From Dasyornis broadbenti (lineage: Eukaryota > Chordata > Aves > Passeriformes > Dasyornithidae), in assembly GCA_013397935.1 (NCBI GenBank), contig VZRN01005380.1:1-64000 (forward strand): a DNA stretch of 64,000 nt, written 5' to 3'. How positions within the stretch are numbered: the first letter of the stretch is position 1; every line of letters starts with the position of its first letter. Of this stretch, positions 21,069 to 61,522 are shown piece by piece. The notes under the pieces were generated by a model, which was not told the DNA's origin, searched no databases, and saw only the letters and a list, made by a program, of their open reading frames with translations. The translations under genes and the position numbers were made by a program.

Positions 21069-23942
21069 TTGGCAAAAGAAGCTTTATAAGACAGCATAAG
21101 AAATCATGGATCTGATTCCTAGGTGTTAGTGTATTGAAGTTTCAACATCCTTCTCTACAAACCCCTACCTCAGTAGTTCAGCCCAGTGCAGAACTACTTA
21201 GCGTTGGAATTCTCTCTCTCCCCTCCCTCTCTGGAACCTGGTGGGAAGGCAGGAGTGAAGCAGCTGTCTTGATCTTGCAATAGATCTTGACACCAAGAAC
21301 AGGAACACTGGCAGCCTCAGCTTTCTACCCCTGCCAGCTCACCCTTACTTTTACTGTGTGTCAGAATATCAGAAAGAGATTTTTCAGGACTCAAAAAAAG
21401 AAATAGAAAGAAGATGAAAACAAATCTCTTTAGATAGGAAAAAGAAGTAGAATTGGTAGGACAGCAAAAGTGGAAGATTGAATAGACTCCAAGAGAAAAA
21501 ATTAAGAGTAAGATGAAGAGGAATGAGATTTACCATATCCTAGAGGGGAAATCTGATTAGTTTGAGAAAAGACAAAAGATATATTTACAAGGAGGTAAAG
21601 AATAGAACATAGACCTTTTAAATAACACTTTTTCAGTTAGGCTGAGAGCTCAGCAATGCATATACCCTCTTCTTGCTGTCTGCCCAGAAGAAAAGGAAAT
21701 GCTGAGTTAACAAGAATTCTCTCCTTCCAGAACACAAATCAGATAGTCTACTGAGAAAAACCCTTTCAAATTTTCTGGCAACCTCCTCAGCCAGAACTAG
21801 CTACTTTCTCCTTTTATTTTAAGAGGTCACAGATTTCTCCTGTAGGCCCTCTGCTCTAGAACTCTTGAAAATTGGATCACCCTGTCCCCAGAAGCCTGAC
21901 TCTGCACTGGACTCTCCTTTAAGCCTCTCCACAGACAGTCCTAGAGGCTTTTTGATTTTCATGGACATCTCCCAAGGTTTACTCCCACCAGTGCTGCCCT
22001 TCTCTCTCTACAGCTTTTCCCCAGCTTCACACAACCCATAGACACCCCAGCTGGTTATAGACTAAATTTCTGTGCTGTGAGATGTTCTCCTCACTCTTTC
22101 CACCTGAGAAGAGCCAATTGCAGTGCAACAGCACAGCAGCAGCTCTCACCAGCCAGATCTATTTTGCAACAGATAAAGAGCGTGTCTCATAATAATAGAG
22201 CCAAAACTCTCCAAAACCCATGCTCTTTTCCTCCTGCCATAAATATCCCTCCTTTTTCAGCTTTCATTTCTCTGGTTCCCAGGCCTCATGTTTATGGGTT
22301 ACTTAGTATTTATCTGGCTGTCATTGTTTGAGACTCTGGCATTTGCCAGTTCAACGATGGAACTCAAGAAAAATCTAACCTCTCTTTAGATGATGTTTTC
22401 ATTTCATCTCTTCCTCTTCCCCACCCCCTGCAACTTGCTGGCATATACTAAGTCATAAAAGTGCACTTCAAAGGAGGAAAAACTATTATGTAATTCCAAG
22501 GCTCATGTTTTTGGCATCAGTATCAATATGTGACAGACGGCTGTCAGCTAAACCATCAATAACTGTTGATGATGTAGCACTTCTATTAATCCACTGATTT
22601 GACAACAGCACTTTGAATCACAACAGAAATGTCACTGTAACTACACTATTTCAAAAGCAAATAGACCACAGCACCATCTATGTGGATTCATCGCTCTCTG
22701 AAGAATCAAGTCTCAGCAAACAGTTTACCGGGATAGATTTAGAAGGCACCGGAAACATTATCTCTTGAAGTTCATGTTCAGATTTCTGACAGCATCCATG
22801 AATAGCTTAGTCAGGTGCAGTTTTTCTCAGTAAAGTTTCTATGTGCATGTGTTGTTCATAAAATGTGAAGCAACCCAGTTTTGCAGTTCCTCATACTTCT
22901 GACAGTTTGCTTTGGAAGCAAACTTCAGTCCTCTGCTTTGGGTGGATGGAAGGAGAATTTGGCCTGCCAAGGTTTGGAGTGAAAATTAAGATACTGATGA
23001 AACACCATCATATTTTGAAAAATATGTGTGATGTGGTTCCTAGACCCACTCTCAGCTGGCTCCAGTGATTGTTTAGGAAGGGCTTTTGGTAGAGAAATTT
23101 GTAGAAAAATAGGTAGAGACAAAGAATATTATTTGGTGGTTTCCCACATATGTGGACACGGAATACAATGGAATATTTTTCTATTAAATTAATTGCAACT
23201 GAATTAAAATAAAATAATTCTGCCTGCGTTATGTGTACTATTTATTGCAAAATATCTGTCAGGTCATCCAAGATTTGTGTAAGAAAGATGGATCATGTGG
23301 AACCTAACCTCCATCACATGTGCAGATTTTGGCATGGATGCCCAAACAGTGGCATATACTTAGAGAAGGATATTCTGTCAGTTACTGGCCTTAAAAACTT
23401 CTGGCATGTTCTACCTGGTAGCATCCCCTGCACAAGAAATGGACATGTTAAATCATGTTTGTGCACAAAAGGACAAATAATTTATTTTTAGAGAATGAAA
23501 GAAGGGAAGGGGAGAATGAAATGTGAATGAACATCATGGCTTATATATGAGGAAGGCCTTGAGAATGACAGCAGCTAAATGCGTGTTCAGGAGAGTGATT
23601 ATTTTTGCTGTAAAGCAGCAGCTCTGCAGCAGAGATGGATGTGAACAGAAAGTGAGTGGATTTCCTGCCCACCCACCCACGGACACCAGCAGCTTTCCTT
23701 CTGGGTCATGTGCCAGGATACAAATCAAATGATGAGAAGTCATTCTAGGATGAAAGATTTCTATCATCTAGGATTTAGCTGATAGGCTGTAAAGTGCTTT
23801 TAAATCCATGGACATGTAGGTGGGTAGCAGGAAAGTTGAATTGGGAAACACTATTAAGAGATATCACAAAGCCAATGAATTTAGAAGGATCCATTCATAC
23901 CAGAGACTATGAATTAAGGACAGATGAAAGAAAAATAATAGC
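21069..23942. other. No gene recognised
   Basis: It contains a purine-rich stretch (about 21360-21620) and otherwise ordinary AT-rich sequence. No conserved frame, RNA gene or known element was identified. Confidence 0.5.
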
Positions 23943-24140
<198 letters not shown>

Positions 24141-24549
24141 AATCAGGTGGGGATGAGGAACTTGTTCTTTTCACTCAGTATTTGAAATGTTGGATGTTCA
24201 GATATATGCATTTCATTTGGTATGAACCTCCAGTCCCTACCAAAGGGAGGGAAGTGAAGTGTTATCTGATGTAAATGTAATTGTACAGCTTTATGGAAAG
24301 CAGTGAGCACACATAATGTCAATGTTTTGACTTGCACTATTTTCTGTTTTACTAAAAGTGTATATATCAGATTAATGATTCAGTTTGCCCTTTAGTAATA
24401 CAAGAGAGGCAAGTTTTTTCTCCCCAGGTTATCATTTTGGTTCTGATTCCTCTTTTGTGACTACACAGTCAGATAATTGTGAATATAATAATTTTATATT
24501 AAATAAAGATGTATTTGTAACTAAGGTAAAAGGCTTTTTTATCTATATC
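24141..24549. other. No feature recognised
   Basis: Unique-looking AT-rich sequence between the GAAA tract and the 800-bp repeat. Confidence 0.5.
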
Positions 24550-25349
24550 TTGGATAGCATCAGGATAAACTTCATTCTTTGCCTTGATCCAAGTGTGTCT
24601 ACTCCTTGACTGTATATCTGAATGTGATGAAAAGGAAGAGCAATCCTTGAATGTCTCCTGTTGTTTTATCCCTGCACAAACTTTTGCAGGGAAAATGATA
24701 GTCTTCCAGTACTGATGCTACACTTGAAGCGTCAGACCATAAGCTACATTTGATAAAGGACAGTTTAAAGAGTTGAGGTTTACTAAAACCAATTTAGATG
24801 GGAACAATTGCTGTGCTTTGGTGGCAGCTGCTTTTCTAAGGAGGATTCTTTTTACTGGGGTCAGTTTCACAAGATGTCACTAGCAGAGAAACAACCCTGC
24901 AAGTCACTTACTGTGATAGACAACATCACAGCAAACCACAATATGCATTTGTGAGAGTCAGGCATCCATCTCTGTTCATTACGCTACTTTTTAAGCACAA
25001 CCCTTTTTGTGAATGAGCATTTTCAGCATTTCCCCAGATAACTCCATATTCTGCTCGTGCCCTTCTCTTCTCATACAGACACTCTAACTGATGGTTAGCT
25101 GCCCCTTCTGAGGTGCTGTGTTGTGTCATACCACTGACAAGAAGCCTTAAGAACCCAAAGAGTCAACATAAAGAAGAGAAGGTGAGAAAGGGAGAAGGAA
25201 GTGTAACGGCATTATAGGGCATGTGTCACCATACTGGATGATACTGGTAATGCTCCATTCCTTTCCTGCACAGCTGACTCACGTGATTTGGTCAGTCACG
25301 GCATTCCTTTCTCAAAAGCTAATCAGCATCCAAAGCTGCCTGTTATCTG
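24550..25349 (+). repeat. 800-bp direct repeat, copy 1 (probable assembly overlap)
   Basis: It is identical to 25351-26150 except at 24553 (G versus C) and 24731 (G versus A). It ends exactly at the single N. Confidence 0.95.
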
Positions 25350-25350
25350 N
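25350..25350. other. Single N: assembly gap or join
   Basis: The only ambiguous base in the window. It separates two copies of the same 800 bp. Confidence 0.95.
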
Positions 25351-26150
25351 TTGCATAGCATCAGGATAAACTTCATTCTTTGCCTTGATCCAAGTGTGTC
25401 TACTCCTTGACTGTATATCTGAATGTGATGAAAAGGAAGAGCAATCCTTGAATGTCTCCTGTTGTTTTATCCCTGCACAAACTTTTGCAGGGAAAATGAT
25501 AGTCTTCCAGTACTGATGCTACACTTGAAGCATCAGACCATAAGCTACATTTGATAAAGGACAGTTTAAAGAGTTGAGGTTTACTAAAACCAATTTAGAT
25601 GGGAACAATTGCTGTGCTTTGGTGGCAGCTGCTTTTCTAAGGAGGATTCTTTTTACTGGGGTCAGTTTCACAAGATGTCACTAGCAGAGAAACAACCCTG
25701 CAAGTCACTTACTGTGATAGACAACATCACAGCAAACCACAATATGCATTTGTGAGAGTCAGGCATCCATCTCTGTTCATTACGCTACTTTTTAAGCACA
25801 ACCCTTTTTGTGAATGAGCATTTTCAGCATTTCCCCAGATAACTCCATATTCTGCTCGTGCCCTTCTCTTCTCATACAGACACTCTAACTGATGGTTAGC
25901 TGCCCCTTCTGAGGTGCTGTGTTGTGTCATACCACTGACAAGAAGCCTTAAGAACCCAAAGAGTCAACATAAAGAAGAGAAGGTGAGAAAGGGAGAAGGA
26001 AGTGTAACGGCATTATAGGGCATGTGTCACCATACTGGATGATACTGGTAATGCTCCATTCCTTTCCTGCACAGCTGACTCACGTGATTTGGTCAGTCAC
26101 GGCATTCCTTTCTCAAAAGCTAATCAGCATCCAAAGCTGCCTGTTATCTG
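25351..26150 (+). repeat. 800-bp direct repeat, copy 2
   Basis: It starts on the base after the N and matches 24550-25349. Unique sequence resumes at 26151 (GATCTTGGAA). Confidence 0.95.
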
Positions 26151-26892
26151 GATCTTGGAAATTTCTAACTGTGGTTCTCTGGCACGTGATACTACCTGAA
26201 AAAAACTCTACTGTGAATCACACAGAACTCAAACTCTCAACTTAAATATCCAGGAATGTTGGTGTCTGGTACTTCTATCTGCTGCACAGCACTGTGCTCT
26301 GCAGGCTTGCTGTGCGTGGTGGAGAGGAACCTGAGCCAGCCTAAGCACTGACAACAGCCTGTCAACCATAGCATGGGTTTCTCTGGTGTTAATTTGCTCG
26401 GTTTCTCCACACAGACAAACCTAGAAATACTTGTGAGAAACTTGGTTTTCCATGCAGTGTTACAGGTCCTGTCAGCCGGAGGGCCAGCACCAAGTGCCAG
26501 GCTGGCTGCTCCTCACAGCCTGGCTACAGCCTGTTCCCTTCTTTCAAGTGGCACTCAGAGGTGCTGCAGAGATGACAGGAACGCAGTGTTTGGCTTTGCT
26601 TGCTCTGATCATCAGGAACACAACTCTCTACTGTATGATTCGCCTGACCCATTCTCACAGTGTTTCAGTGTAACTTTCCCAGGAATATGGTAAAGTGTTG
26701 ATTAGAGAACATTCATGGAAATGCAGATTTCTTTTAATCTATTGTTCACCCAGAACTGTGAAATAGCCTACCATTTTTAGTTTTACAAACCCTGTATTCT
26801 CAGAAGATGGCAAAGACTGAGCCATATGGTATTAATCCCAGAATAAGGATTCTGAAACTGATATACTCATATGAGAAATTTTGCTGATAATC
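26151..26892. other. No feature recognised
   Basis: Unique sequence between the assembly join and the younger array. Confidence 0.5.
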
Positions 26893-28640
26893 TGGAGTGC
26901 TTGTGTGCACTTTGTAGACCAGTGCAAAAATCCAGCCGAAAGCCCGTTCCCAAGCAGAGTTAGCCGAGAATGCTCTCTGTGCTCCCATCAGCAACTTGCA
27001 GCCCTTGCACTCCATGGCACAACATGCAAAGAGAGAGTGAGCGAGGGAGAAAGAGAGAAGCACTTTTCTACAGCTTCAGGCTTGCAGAGCCCAAGCAGCT
27101 AGAGCTCTCACGGAAGGAAGCAGCCAAAGAGAAGGCATTCCTCAAGTACTCCCTTCTCTTCGTAGCCTTCAAAGCATGAACAATACACTGTGGCTCCGTG
27201 GCTGCTTGCCTGCCTTCCTTCCTTTCCCAAGAGATGTGCCGTCCCATTTGGACACAGCCGCACAAACAAGTGAGCAAGCTCCCAGGTCCGCTGCTTCGTT
27301 CTTCGCCTTTGGCAACAGCACACGCTTTCGCTCTCCGCGCCGGGCTGCAAAGAATTGTCTGTTTCTCTATCACACAGAAAGAACAACTCACTGGCACAGT
27401 AGCTTTCCAATGTGCAGAAGGCAAAGAAAGAAGCCGCACAGCAACGTGATTGTGTGCACTTTGTAGAGCATTGCAAAAGTCCAGCAGAGAGCTCGTTCCA
27501 AAGCAGAGTCAGCCCAGAATGTTCTCTCTGCTTCAACAAGCAACTCGCAGCCTTGCACTCTGTGGCACAATGTATAGAGAGAGACAGAGAGAGAAAATAA
27601 TTTTTCTGCAGCTTCAGACTTGCAGAGGCCAAGCAGCTAGAGCTTGGAAGGAAGCATTCAAACAGAATGCATTCCTCAAGTACCGCCTTCTCTTTGCAGC
27701 CTTCAAAGTGCGCACAACACACTGTGACTCTGTGGCTGCCTGCCTGCCTTCCATCCTTCCCCGAGAAACGTGCTGTCCCATTTGGACACAGTCATGCAAA
27801 AAAGCGAGTCCGGGTCTCCGCTGCTTTGTTCTTCAGCTTTGGCAACAGCAGGTGCTTTTGTTCTCCGTGTTGGGCTGCGAAGAGTCATCTGCTTCTCTCT
27901 CACACAGAAAGAACACCTTACCAGCACAGCAGTTCTCCAGCGTGCAGAAGGCAAAGAGAGAAGCTGCACAGCAGCGTGCTTGTGTGCACTTTGTAGAGCA
28001 TTACAAAAATCCAGCCAAAAGCTGTCTCCTAAGCAGAGTTAGCCCAGAATGCTCTCTCTGCTTCAAGAAGCAACTCGCAGGCCTTGCACTCTGTGGCACA
28101 ACATGCAAAGAGAGAGGGAGAGAGAAAAACACTTTCTACAGCTTCAGGATTGCAGAGCCCAGGCAGCTAGAGCTGCTACGGAAGTTAGTATCCTAAGAGA
28201 AGGTGTTCCTCAAGTAACCCCTTCTGTTTGTGGCCTTCAAAGTGTGCACAACACACTCAGCTCTGTGCCTGCCTGCTTTCCTTCCTTCCCTGAGACTCAT
28301 GCTGCCTCATTTGGACACCGCCACGCACACAAGAAAGGGAGCCCAGGGCTCTGCTGTTTTGTTCTTCGCCTTTGGCAACAGCACATGATTTTGCTCTCCA
28401 TGACGGGCTGCAAAGAGTCGTCTGCTTCCCTCTCACACAGAAAGAACACTTTACAACACAGCAGCTCTCCAGCGTGCAGAAGGTGAACAAAGAAGCCGCA
28501 CAGCAGCGTGCTTGTCTGCACTTTGGAGAGCATTGCAAAAATCCAGCAGAAAGCTCTCTCCCAAGCAGTTTGCCAAATGTGCTCTCTCTGCTTCAACAAG
28601 CAACTCGCAGCCCTTGCACTCTGTGGTACAATGTGCAAGG
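26893..28640. repeat. Array of about 0.53-kb tandem repeats (younger array)
   Basis: The landmark TGTGCACTTTGTAGA recurs at about 26906, 27453, 27983 and 28514 (there TCTGCACTTTGGAGA), giving periods near 530-550 bp and about 3.3 units. Each unit has the same order: CTCTCTGCTTCAACAAGCAA, an AGAGAGAG run, ACAGCTTCAGGCTTGCAGAG, AAGGTGTTCCTCAAGTA, GCCTGCCTTCCTTCC, TTCGCCTTTGGCAACAGCA, then CACACAGAAAGAACA. Cys-rich open frames (for example 27108-27722 minus and 27450-28196 plus) cross unit boundaries but lack any start context or known domain. I read it as a satellite-like family. Confidence 0.85.
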
Positions 28641-29920
28641 TTCAAATCCCCGGCCTTTAAGATTTTAATGACTTTTCCAAAGCTATTTTGAATAGCTATT
28701 TAATTGTAGTGCAAAATAACAAAATTCTTGGTCAAGTGAAATATTCATTCATGTAAGACTGACTTTCTTTTTTGTTTCTTTTTAAATATTTAGACAGGAT
28801 TAGGCAGTGGGCATTGGAATGTCTGGAATGCTTAGTTGAAAATACATCATACAGCATTATTGCTCTAGTCTTAATTCTGAATCTGATTATTTTAATAAAG
28901 GGCATTCATGATGTCACTTCTGTCATTTTAGGGAAATCCTGGATAATTTATAAGGTGAAAAAATAATCTCCTGATGAAATTTGAGGATGATTCACTGGAT
29001 TTCTCAGTAAACTAAAAGGAACTTTAATCTACATCATTTGGATATGATGCCAGCTATAGAAATTCAGCCTTTTTAGTTGTCCTGCAGGATGAGATAAGGC
29101 TCAGGGCCTTGGCTGAGGGGGTTGCTGTGCTTTGAGACTTGGGGGTTCTTGTCCAGCCTGGAATAGTCACTCTCTGTGCTGCTCTTTTTCCCTGGATGGT
29201 CTGCAGGGAGTCCCTTGGGCTTTTTAAAGAGAAAGCACTTGGGAGCACCATAAAGCCATGATGATAAACTTGAGGCTTGAGGGAATCAGTCCTAAATGAG
29301 AAAGCTGAAAGCAGAGATGAACATTTCAGATTAGGGGTCCAGAAGTGAAAATTGCTGGTGGAGCTGATACCATTCCTCACATTAACCCCCTGTGCTGCAC
29401 ACGATGCGCCCGTGTCCATCCCTTCCCTTGACTCCATTGGTCTTGGCATGCCTGCTTGTGTCTGCCTTTTCCACCAGCTGTGGCACTGCTGCTGCTGCCA
29501 GAGCGACAACCTGGTTTGGGTGCCTGCAGTCAGTTGGACAGCTTGGCTCACGGCACGCCACGGCACTAGCACAGCCAGGCATGCCCTGACCGCCATCATT
29601 TGCTCCTCTCACAACTTTGGGATCTGCACAGGCTCCTGAGTGTTCTGCTCCAGAGCCCCAGTGCCGCTCCAGGCATGCAAGTGGTGCCGTGGGCTCATGG
29701 GGACCTGTTGGCACCTGGCACACATGGGCCAAGGGCCCACACCTGGCACCCCTTGGCAGCTGGCATGGCTCATCCGAGGGCTGCCAGCCCCTGTGCCATT
29801 CAGGAAAATGTCTTTATATGCTGGAACTGCATGCTGCTGTCAGCCTGGTGTGCCCCTGCCAGCCTTTGACCTCTGCCGTGGAAGCAGTTTGTATGTTTAT
29901 CACGGCCTTAAGTTGAAATG
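28641..29920. other. No gene recognised
   Basis: The right part (29370-29900) is GC-richer with overlapping open frames on both strands, none with a recognisable domain. Length and overlap look like composition effects. Confidence 0.45.
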
Positions 29921-30127
29921 GGAGATTCAGATTAGGCATTAGAAAACATTTTTTCACTCTTTGGGTGCTTAGGCACAGGAATAGGTTGCTCAGGGAGGTG
30001 GTGGCATCACCATCCCTGGAGGTGTTGAAGGGCTCTCTAGATGCGGCACTGGGTGATGTGGTTTAGTAGTTCAGGGGTTGGACTTGGTGATCTTACAGGT
30101 CTCTTCTAACCTTGGTAATTCTGTGAT
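29921..30127 (+). mobile_element. CR1: CR1 LINE 3' end, plus orientation
   Basis: The sense CR1 tail contains GGTTGCTCAGGGAGGTGGTG, CATCCCTGGAGGTGTT, GGGGTTGGACTTGGTGATC and the terminal AATTCTGTGAT. Confidence 0.92.
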
Positions 30128-32514
30128 ACCATGATTGTATCTCCTGCTCAATAGTTTTCCTGAACGCTTTTGGGAGGGCTGTCCTGGTCAAGGCCAATGC
30201 AGAACCTCACAGGACAGCAGGGTCCGGCAGCGTGAACAATGCAAGGCAGCAGCGCCATGCCCACGGGGCGGGAGCGTGTCCCGCCCAGCCTGCCACCAGC
30301 AGCTTGTCCTTAAGCACAGGGCACAGGCTGGTTCAGCTGCAAGAGCAGAAGCCTACCCTGGATCCTGATATTCCTACTTGAGTTTTTGGTTTACAGCACT
30401 GTCAGGTTGACTTTACAAATGCCTTGTGCACTTTTTGTAGTAAGCAGTGTGAGGAGGTACGTTTCAATCACTTGAAATACCCCTTTCCTATGGTTCTGGT
30501 TTTTTTTTTTTAAGAAAAGATTAAATTTCAAGATTGGCAAGTATTGGGAATTTCTTCAACTTTAAAATTTATTATCTGAAGCCAAAAGAATATTGAATAA
30601 ATATGTAGCAGTTTCTTGTTGACTGCCTTCTACTTGATGCATAATGATGATTGATGCAATTAAATCACATTTGTGAATCCAGGCCATAGAGCTTCAGCTG
30701 GCCTCTCCAGCCATGAGCAGCAGGTGATGGAGAGGAGATGTTCCCTGGTCCCAGGAGCCACAACTTTCCTCAGGGAAGCCATAGCCACACCCCTCAGCCC
30801 CCCAAATCACTTTCTCTCCAGCAAGAGAGTGGATGAAGGAAGAGGTAAGCTAGTTGGTTTAGTTTTTGCTGGGGGATGGGTTTGGGTGTCTTTTCAATGA
30901 CTTTTTTGCTAGGTCATTCTCTGCTTAACAGGTGAATGAATTAATCACTCTTGTGTTCCCTTATTGCAATGGGATGAATCAAATCCCTCCAAAGGCAAAA
31001 GCTGGATCAAGAGTTGCATTTATTAGCTCACTTACATTCCCCACCCACAGCTCACAGTCTGTGCTGTTATGTTTATTCTTGGCTGTTGCTAGGAGAGCAC
31101 ATTTTTTAAAGGTAGATGCAGAGACTTTTGTTACAGTCACTTTTGGGGACCCTGGAGTAAACCAGTACAGAAATAACAAGAGCTCCTGCTCTCCCCGACC
31201 CCCTGAATTTCAGCACAGCTTGTGGGGTCAAGCTGACATGGATTTGCGCAGGGTTCTTGAGAATCAAAAAGCTCAATAAATTGTTTTTTTTTTACTCCAC
31301 CAGTTTCTGGATTAATTTAGTTTTGTTACAATTCAGATCATGCATCATAGGACTGCAACAATGAGCTCTAAATAAGTATTTTTTGTGCACAGTAAAAGAA
31401 ATAAAGGAACATTAAACAAATCAGCATTTCATCATATACATCATAGTAGGCACAATAGATAAATCAAGCAGCTCGAGGTTGATGTAGAGCATTTTCATGG
31501 AGAATGTCATGTAGACCAAAACGTAAGAGGAGCCATTAGTAACCCACCCCCACAGCCTCCAACAAGCCTTTTCTGGGGGCTGAGGGGGTGGGTATATGCA
31601 CAGAACCAAAAACACTGAACAGTAGGAGGACAAATTAAGTTACTGTAGGCAGCAGTGTGAATATTAAAAACCTCTTCCCATGAAAGAATACTTCAGACCC
31701 TGTAAAAACTAGTTCAGTTAAAAATAGATGTATTTACATTTAAGTCTGATCTAGCAAGTTTTCCCAGCAGGTGTAAGTTGAGCTGTACAGTAACTCTGCA
31801 GGTTATACTCAATCTGACTGGATTTGTGAATGGTCGTTTTTTTAAAGTTGCAGCTATTAGGCCTTAAAGCACCAGCATATTCCAGCAGGGGGATGAGGAA
31901 CTGTCTCCCTCCACTTTGCTCCCAGTACACTGCTGGGATAAGTCCCAAACCTGTCATTAGATCACACTGGTGTTAATTAGAACGCCTTTTTTCCAGCTCA
32001 AGATGTGTGGGGTCATTTACCAGAGCGAGTCTGTTTTTCCAGATCCTCACAGGTGGTTTACCTCCACCTGTCTCACTGGTGAGGCAGATTTAGCTGTAGG
32101 TGCTTGCAGCTGACTGCTGCTCTAGTGAAGTACTCAGATAAATCCACCTGGTTTCGTGTGAACATGCTTAGGGTTTGTGAAGCCACGTATGCTACTTGTT
32201 CAGGGAATTATGAGTATTAAATACTAAATATTGCCAGGGTTTGCTGTCGAGTCAGCTGTGACACCCAGGATTCCCCAGCCCCTGAGCCAGGGGCAGGGTA
32301 GGATGGGTAGGGGCACTCCAGAGAGAAGGAAGCTGTCATTTCACCATGCCAGTCAAGATAGTTATTTGTTTTATTTGGTTATTGTTCAACAACAAAGTTC
32401 AATACTTTCCAGGTGGAGCTTTGAACTGTCCCTCTGGTTCCCTCCCTTGTCAATAATAAAAAGGTAATGAAGAAAAATCCTGTACTTTTAGAGACCTAAA
32501 ACCTCATTTATGCT
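30128..32514. other. Intergenic sequence beyond the CIT 3' end
   Basis: No conserved gene is seen. Segment 31016-31290 has AATAAA-type signals on both strands and may be part of an unrecognised LTR or an alternative CIT poly(A) region. Confidence 0.4.
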
Positions 32515-34282
32515 AACAAGCTTTGATTGCAATTTAATGTTACAATATTTCTTTATGGGAGCGAGGAGGACTGAGGCAAGGCCCCTCCAGTGTCTGAAGA
32601 TGGCTGTCCACAACCACCAGTAAAACAAAAAGCTAGTGTTGAAAAACACACAGTTTACAATAAAAAAGTAGAAACCAATTCAATTCCCTTTTGTTACGAA
32701 TATAAAGTTTCTTGTAAATATGTACAGTCCTTTGAGTGATTTCTATAGCAGGAAGCATTTCACAAACAAGACAAGATATACACCTTCAGGACTCAACAAG
32801 CCCATTTCTGAGGTCTTGAAGATCTTCCATGAGATGCAAAAATTTAAAGACTGATCTCAGTGACCTTTCAAAATACTCAGACCAGGAGACAAAAAACTTT
32901 CAGCAAATTTCCTGCCAAATCATCTGACTGAAAATAACCCAACAGACAAGAGAAAAGAATACAATATTCATGAAACTCGCCAAAGGACATTGACAAGGCA
33001 TTGGAATTTTGATGGGTTTCTAGAACAGGTTAGCACAGGCTTGCAAGGGACTAGCAGAAGTTTAAGTGTTGCACCAAGGGAAGATTGGATGCAGTTTTGC
33101 TCTTTCCAGTTGTAAAGAACATGGTTGTTCATTTAGAATGTTACTATTGCAGAGTGAATGGCCAAAACCTGCTTTGAAAATAATTTGCTCTCTGCTTCAT
33201 GTTCACAGCAAAAGAGAATAGGGAGCAAAAGGCTCGAGGTCAGACATGGGGAAGCAAAGGTATGTCAGCAACTGCCAAAGCTGCTCCCTGTGAGTGTCCT
33301 GTGCCAAGACAGTGGATCTGATTGCACGACAAGCTACAGCTCACGGTAGGAGCCAGCCCAGGCTGCTCCCCCTGGGGAGCTGAGGCTGGCAGGACTCACT
33401 GCTGAAGAGACCATGTCCAGTGCTGAGAGGAGAACACAAGTGTGACTGCAATTCTTGCCATAGAATAAGGCTGGTTAACTCTTCGGTGCCAAATTTCCAG
33501 AGTAATTAACGGCTATTTTGCAGCATAATCTAAAGGTTTCAGTTAATTTACAAGTGAGGTACACTACACTACTCAGCAAAGCAACCTAAAAGGAGAGAGC
33601 AGTCAGTGATGGTGCAGCAGCATGCAGTGAACTGTCATGCAGAAGACCTGGATAAAGTCTTAAAACCCAGTAGCTTATACGTAATGCACTTTGTCTCAGG
33701 GCCGGACAGGGGGATTGCTTAAAGCAGGGTTCTTCCCTCCCCATCAGAGCTGCTCTAAAGCAATTTTAGTGAGAACAAAATAACTTTCAGAAGTGGAAGG
33801 TGAACAGGCTAATCAGAAGAAATTTTTCATGTATTCTGTGGAGAACATCCAACCACAGCTCCTATTGAAACACTCACTCACCTTGGCCCTTCTGTTTCCA
33901 GGCCATCAGGGGCTCCCAGCACGTCTCGGAACTATAACCAACTCTCTGGTAAGAGGTGCTAACCACAGTGACGACCTGGGGTGGGACACTAGTCCCATTT
34001 CCTGGATGAACTTACTAGGGACTAAAGTGGATACAAAAAGTTCATGAACTGCTTGAAAGAGTAACAGTAGTACAAAGTGCAAAAACAGGAGTGCAGGATA
34101 AGTGCAGAGAAATTAACTGAGCTGCAAATGGTCTTCAAAGGCATCACAGCTCCCGCTGCGGAGCCAGCTTTGGCCCAGGAATGCTGTTTGGGAACTGGGC
34201 TGCAGACAGATGAAGTGTATATACTCAGTATATTTCCTTTTTTTCCTGCAGGTCAAGATGAGTAACTTTGTCTAGCTGAGAC
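32515..34282 (-). other. CIT: Putative CIT 3' UTR
   Basis: Non-coding sequence directly after the CIT stop codon. The first good poly(A) signal candidate on the minus strand is ATTAAA at 32533-32538, which would give a UTR of about 1.75 kb. A weaker alternative is the AATAAA-like sequence near 32351-32357, and another lies at about 31018. A Pumilio-type motif TGTACATA (minus strand) lies at 32719-32726. The extent is inferred only; transcript 3' ends would settle it. Confidence 0.45.

Positions 34283-61522
<27,240 letters not shown>

Noticed and set aside
27450..28196. 248-codon plus-strand open frame as a gene
   Set aside because: It spans tandem repeat units, and the unit's antisense strand is open as well; no start context, signal or known domain.
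28636..28660. tRNA-like B box (GGTTCAAATCC)
   Set aside because: The T-arm does not pair fully, and no A box or acceptor stem is present upstream.
29054..29599. 181-codon minus-strand open frame
   Set aside because: No recognisable domain and an equally open opposite strand; treated as non-coding.
30932..31279. 115-codon open frame near the CIT 3' end as a gene
   Set aside because: No homology recognised; AATAAA-type signals on both strands suggest old repeat sequence.
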